Assembly: GCA_020632655.1 (NCBI GenBank)
Contig: JACKFD010000001.1
Coordinates: forward strand, 1 to 64,000
DNA from: Spirochaetaceae bacterium
GTDB taxonomy: Bacteria; Myxococcota_A; UBA9160; UBA4427
Direction: 5' to 3'
Length of the DNA: 64,000 nucleotides
This document shows positions 62,270 through 64,000 of the stretch, piece after piece (within the stretch, counting starts at the first letter, position 1; the number at the start of each line of letters is the position of its first letter). The notes beneath the pieces were generated by a model that was given only the letters and a program-made list of their open reading frames with translations, ran no database searches and had not been told where the DNA came from. Position numbers and translations under genes: made by a program.

Positions 62270-63040
62270 TCAGGCGTCGTGGGCGTTGATGGTGATGCCC
62301 CCGTCGACGTGGAGCACCTCGCCGGTCACGAAGCTGGATCGATCGGAGCAGAGGTAGGCGACCGCGTCGGCGATCTCGTGGGGGCGGCCGAGACGACGCA
62401 TCGCGTGCACGGCCTTCGTGCTCTCGACGATCTGCGGGTTGTCGGCGAAGTAGGCCGCGAGGCCGTCGGTCTCGATCCCACCGGGCGCGACGGAGTTGAC
62501 GCGGATGCCGCGGGTCGCGAACTCGGCGGCGAGGGAGCGGGTGAGGGCGATGACCCCGCCCTTGGCCGCGGCGTAGGCGGCCTGTCGGACCTGACCCTTG
62601 ATGCCGGACAGCGAGGAGATGTTCACGATCGCGCCGCCGCCCGTGGCGAGCATGGCCGGGATCTCGTGCTTGGCGCAGAGCCAGACGCCGGTCAGCGTGA
62701 CCGCGAGGCAGCGGTCCCAGCGCGCGCGATCGAGCTCGGTCGAGGGCCGGAAGCCGGCACCGAGGGCGGCGTTGTTCGAGGCGCAGTCGAGACGGCCGAA
62801 GCGTTCGAGGGTCGACGCGATCATGCGTTCGACGCTCGCCTCGTCCGCGACGTCGACCTCGATCGCGAGCGCCTCGAAGCCCTCGGCCTCGACGAGGGCG
62901 GCCGTCTCCTTCGCGGCCTCGAAGTCGACGTCTGCGACGACGACCCGCGCGCCCTCGCGTCCGAAGACGAGGGCGGTCTCGCGGCCGATGCCGCGGCCAG
63001 CACCCGTCACCAGGCCGACCTTGTCCTCGAGCAGGCCCAT
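62270..63040 (-). CDS. short-chain dehydrogenase/reductase
   Basis: 256 residues from the ATG at 63040. LVTGAGRGIGRETA, SNNAALG, NISSLSG and YAAAK. A TTG at 63058 that overlaps the upstream gene's stop (TTGA) is an alternative, coupled start. Beta-oxidation or alcohol-oxidising role likely. Confidence 0.92.
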   Translation of the reverse strand: MGLLEDKVGLVTGAGRGIGRETALVFGREGARVVVADVDFEAAKETAALVEAEGFEALAIEVDVADEASVERMIASTLERFGRLDCASNNAALGAGFRPSTELDRARWDRCLAVTLTGVWLCAKHEIPAMLATGGGAIVNISSLSGIKGQVRQAAYAAAKGGVIALTRSLAAEFATRGIRVNSVAPGGIETDGLAAYFADNPQIVESTKAVHAMRRLGRPHEIADAVAYLCSDRSSFVTGEVLHVDGGITINAHDA

Positions 63041-63054
63041 CGTCGTCCCGGCGC

Positions 63055-63933
63055 TCAAGCCTTGCCCGGCTTCGGCGGCGGCCAGCCCGGCACGAGGCCG
63101 CGCTTCTTGGCGAAGCTCGGCGCGTGGAAGGTCTCGCCGCTGCGCGAGCGACCTTCGTCGGTCGTCAGGATCCAGACGAGGGTCTGGGCCGGAACCTCGG
63201 GCGGCGCACCGTACGCGATCTGCTGCTGGTAGATCGGGTTGTCCGTGCCCATGCGCGCCATCTGCGCCTCGGTCGGGACGTAGCCCGGGTCGATGTTGTA
63301 GGCGCGGATGCCCTCCGCGTGGTGCTCGACGTGGATGAAGCCGGCCATGCGATGGAAGGCGCTCTTCGACGCACCGTACGCAAAGCCCCAGCCGCCTTCG
63401 CCGGTCTTGTGCGGCGGGTCGTACTGGCCCGCGTTCGAGGTCATGTTCACGACCGTGCCCGAGCCGCGACCCAGCATGTGCGTGAGCACGCGGCGCGTGA
63501 GGTGGAGCTGGCCGAAGAAGTTGCCTTCGAAGACCGCGTGCAGCTTGTCCTCCGGCAGCGTCATGAAGGGGTCCATCACGCCCGGTCCCTGGTAGATGCC
63601 GTTGTTGTAGAGGACGTCGATCCGGCCCCAGCGCGCGAGCGTCTCGTCCACCGCGGCGTCGAGGCTCGCGCGATCGAGCAGGTCGAGTCGCAGCGCGAGC
63701 GCCCGTCGCCCCCGCTTCTCGACGAGTGCTGCGGTCTCCTCGACCGATCCGGGCAGGGCCGTCTGCTCGCCCGCCTCGTCCGTCGAGGTCGCGTAGTCGT
63801 GGGTCTCGCCCGCGCGCAGCGTCCGCGCCGTCACGACGACGTCGTAGCCCGCGTCGGCGAGAGCGAGGGCGCCGGCCTTCCCGATGCCGCGGCTCGCACC
63901 GGTGACGAAGGCGACGGGGGCGGGCTCGGTCAT
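63055..63933 (-). CDS. short-chain dehydrogenase/reductase
   Basis: 292 residues. FVTGASRGIGKAGA, LYNNGIY in place of NNAG, NMTSNAG and the catalytic Y-x3-K in YGASK. ATG 63933 behind CAGGAG. It starts the run of four - strand genes ending at 60477. Confidence 0.9.
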   Translation of the reverse strand: MTEPAPVAFVTGASRGIGKAGALALADAGYDVVVTARTLRAGETHDYATSTDEAGEQTALPGSVEETAALVEKRGRRALALRLDLLDRASLDAAVDETLARWGRIDVLYNNGIYQGPGVMDPFMTLPEDKLHAVFEGNFFGQLHLTRRVLTHMLGRGSGTVVNMTSNAGQYDPPHKTGEGGWGFAYGASKSAFHRMAGFIHVEHHAEGIRAYNIDPGYVPTEAQMARMGTDNPIYQQQIAYGAPPEVPAQTLVWILTTDEGRSRSGETFHAPSFAKKRGLVPGWPPPKPGKA

Positions 63934-64000
63934 GCGGGGCTCCTGACGTGCGGACCCCGTCGGGCGGTCCGGTCGGGGCGCGGGCGCCGCGACGCGTTGG

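Overview
The window is GC-rich (I judge near 70%, not counted) bacterial chromosome, densely coded on both strands, with many 4-bp ATGA/GTGA gene overlaps and clear GGAGG-type ribosome binding sites. The mix of genes (cbb3 oxidase, sigma54 control, PEP-CTERM protein, F420-type LLM oxidoreductase, WS/DGAT acyltransferase, many short-chain dehydrogenases, CoA transferase, P450, Rieske oxygenase, several amidohydrolases) suits an aerobic to microaerobic Gram-negative heterotroph of the Myxococcota/Binatota kind. That placement is inference; there is no rRNA or tRNA in the window to fix it.

Region 1 (about 0.4-12 kb) reads as an oxygen/energy-stress island. A two-PAS histidine kinase, whose first PAS carries the FixL-like HIIGIGR haem-ligand motif, lies divergent to an NtrC-type sigma54 activator. 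Around them are two tandem universal stress proteins, a small coiled-coil protein, a TerB-like protein, a beta-CASP metallo-beta-lactamase, and a WS/DGAT plus cation-efflux gene pair. Sequences matching the sigma54 -24/-12 element (TGGCAC-N5-TTGC) lie upstream of both stress proteins, the coiled-coil gene and the TerB-like gene, and a weaker one upstream of the WS/DGAT gene.

Region 2 (12-26 kb) holds metabolic genes: a UPF0178 protein, a YdjM-like membrane protein, two sugar-epimerase-like reductases, amidohydrolases, a cyclase/formamidase-like protein, an LLM oxidoreductase, hemN (oxygen-independent haem synthesis) and a tight operon amidohydrolase / 72-aa protein / cytochrome P450 / Vgb-like globin.

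Region 3 (26.4-35.2 kb) is a complete cbb3 oxidase operon ccoNOQPGHIS plus a SafE-like membrane protein with a His-rich repeat tail. It is preceded by an exact sigma54 element, which ties it to region 1: the kinase/NtrC pair is the obvious candidate controller of both.

Region 4 (35-46 kb): HAD-acyltransferase fusion plus gpsA (phospholipid synthesis), a His-rich MBL hydrolase, an amidohydrolase, a TetR regulator with what looks like a leaderless promoter and overlapping operator, a thiolase-like protein, a HupE-like/PPIase pair, and an alcohol dehydrogenase.

Region 5 (46-64 kb) looks like catabolism of a CoA-linked or terpenoid/steroid-like substrate: CoA transferase, two MDR/SDR classes, DUF1214-like protein, sulfotransferase, APH-like kinase, alpha/beta hydrolase, amidohydrolase, Rieske oxygenase, two-domain VOC protein and enoyl-CoA hydratase. 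A PEP-CTERM protein with a possible Cys-Gln thioester and a membrane-anchored glutaredoxin-like protein sit in the middle.

A structural peculiarity is that the 3' ends of two genes (codons, stop and a few bases beyond) are tandemly amplified, at 1479-1670 and 14581-14697. Convergent gene ends are mostly separated by strong GC hairpins.
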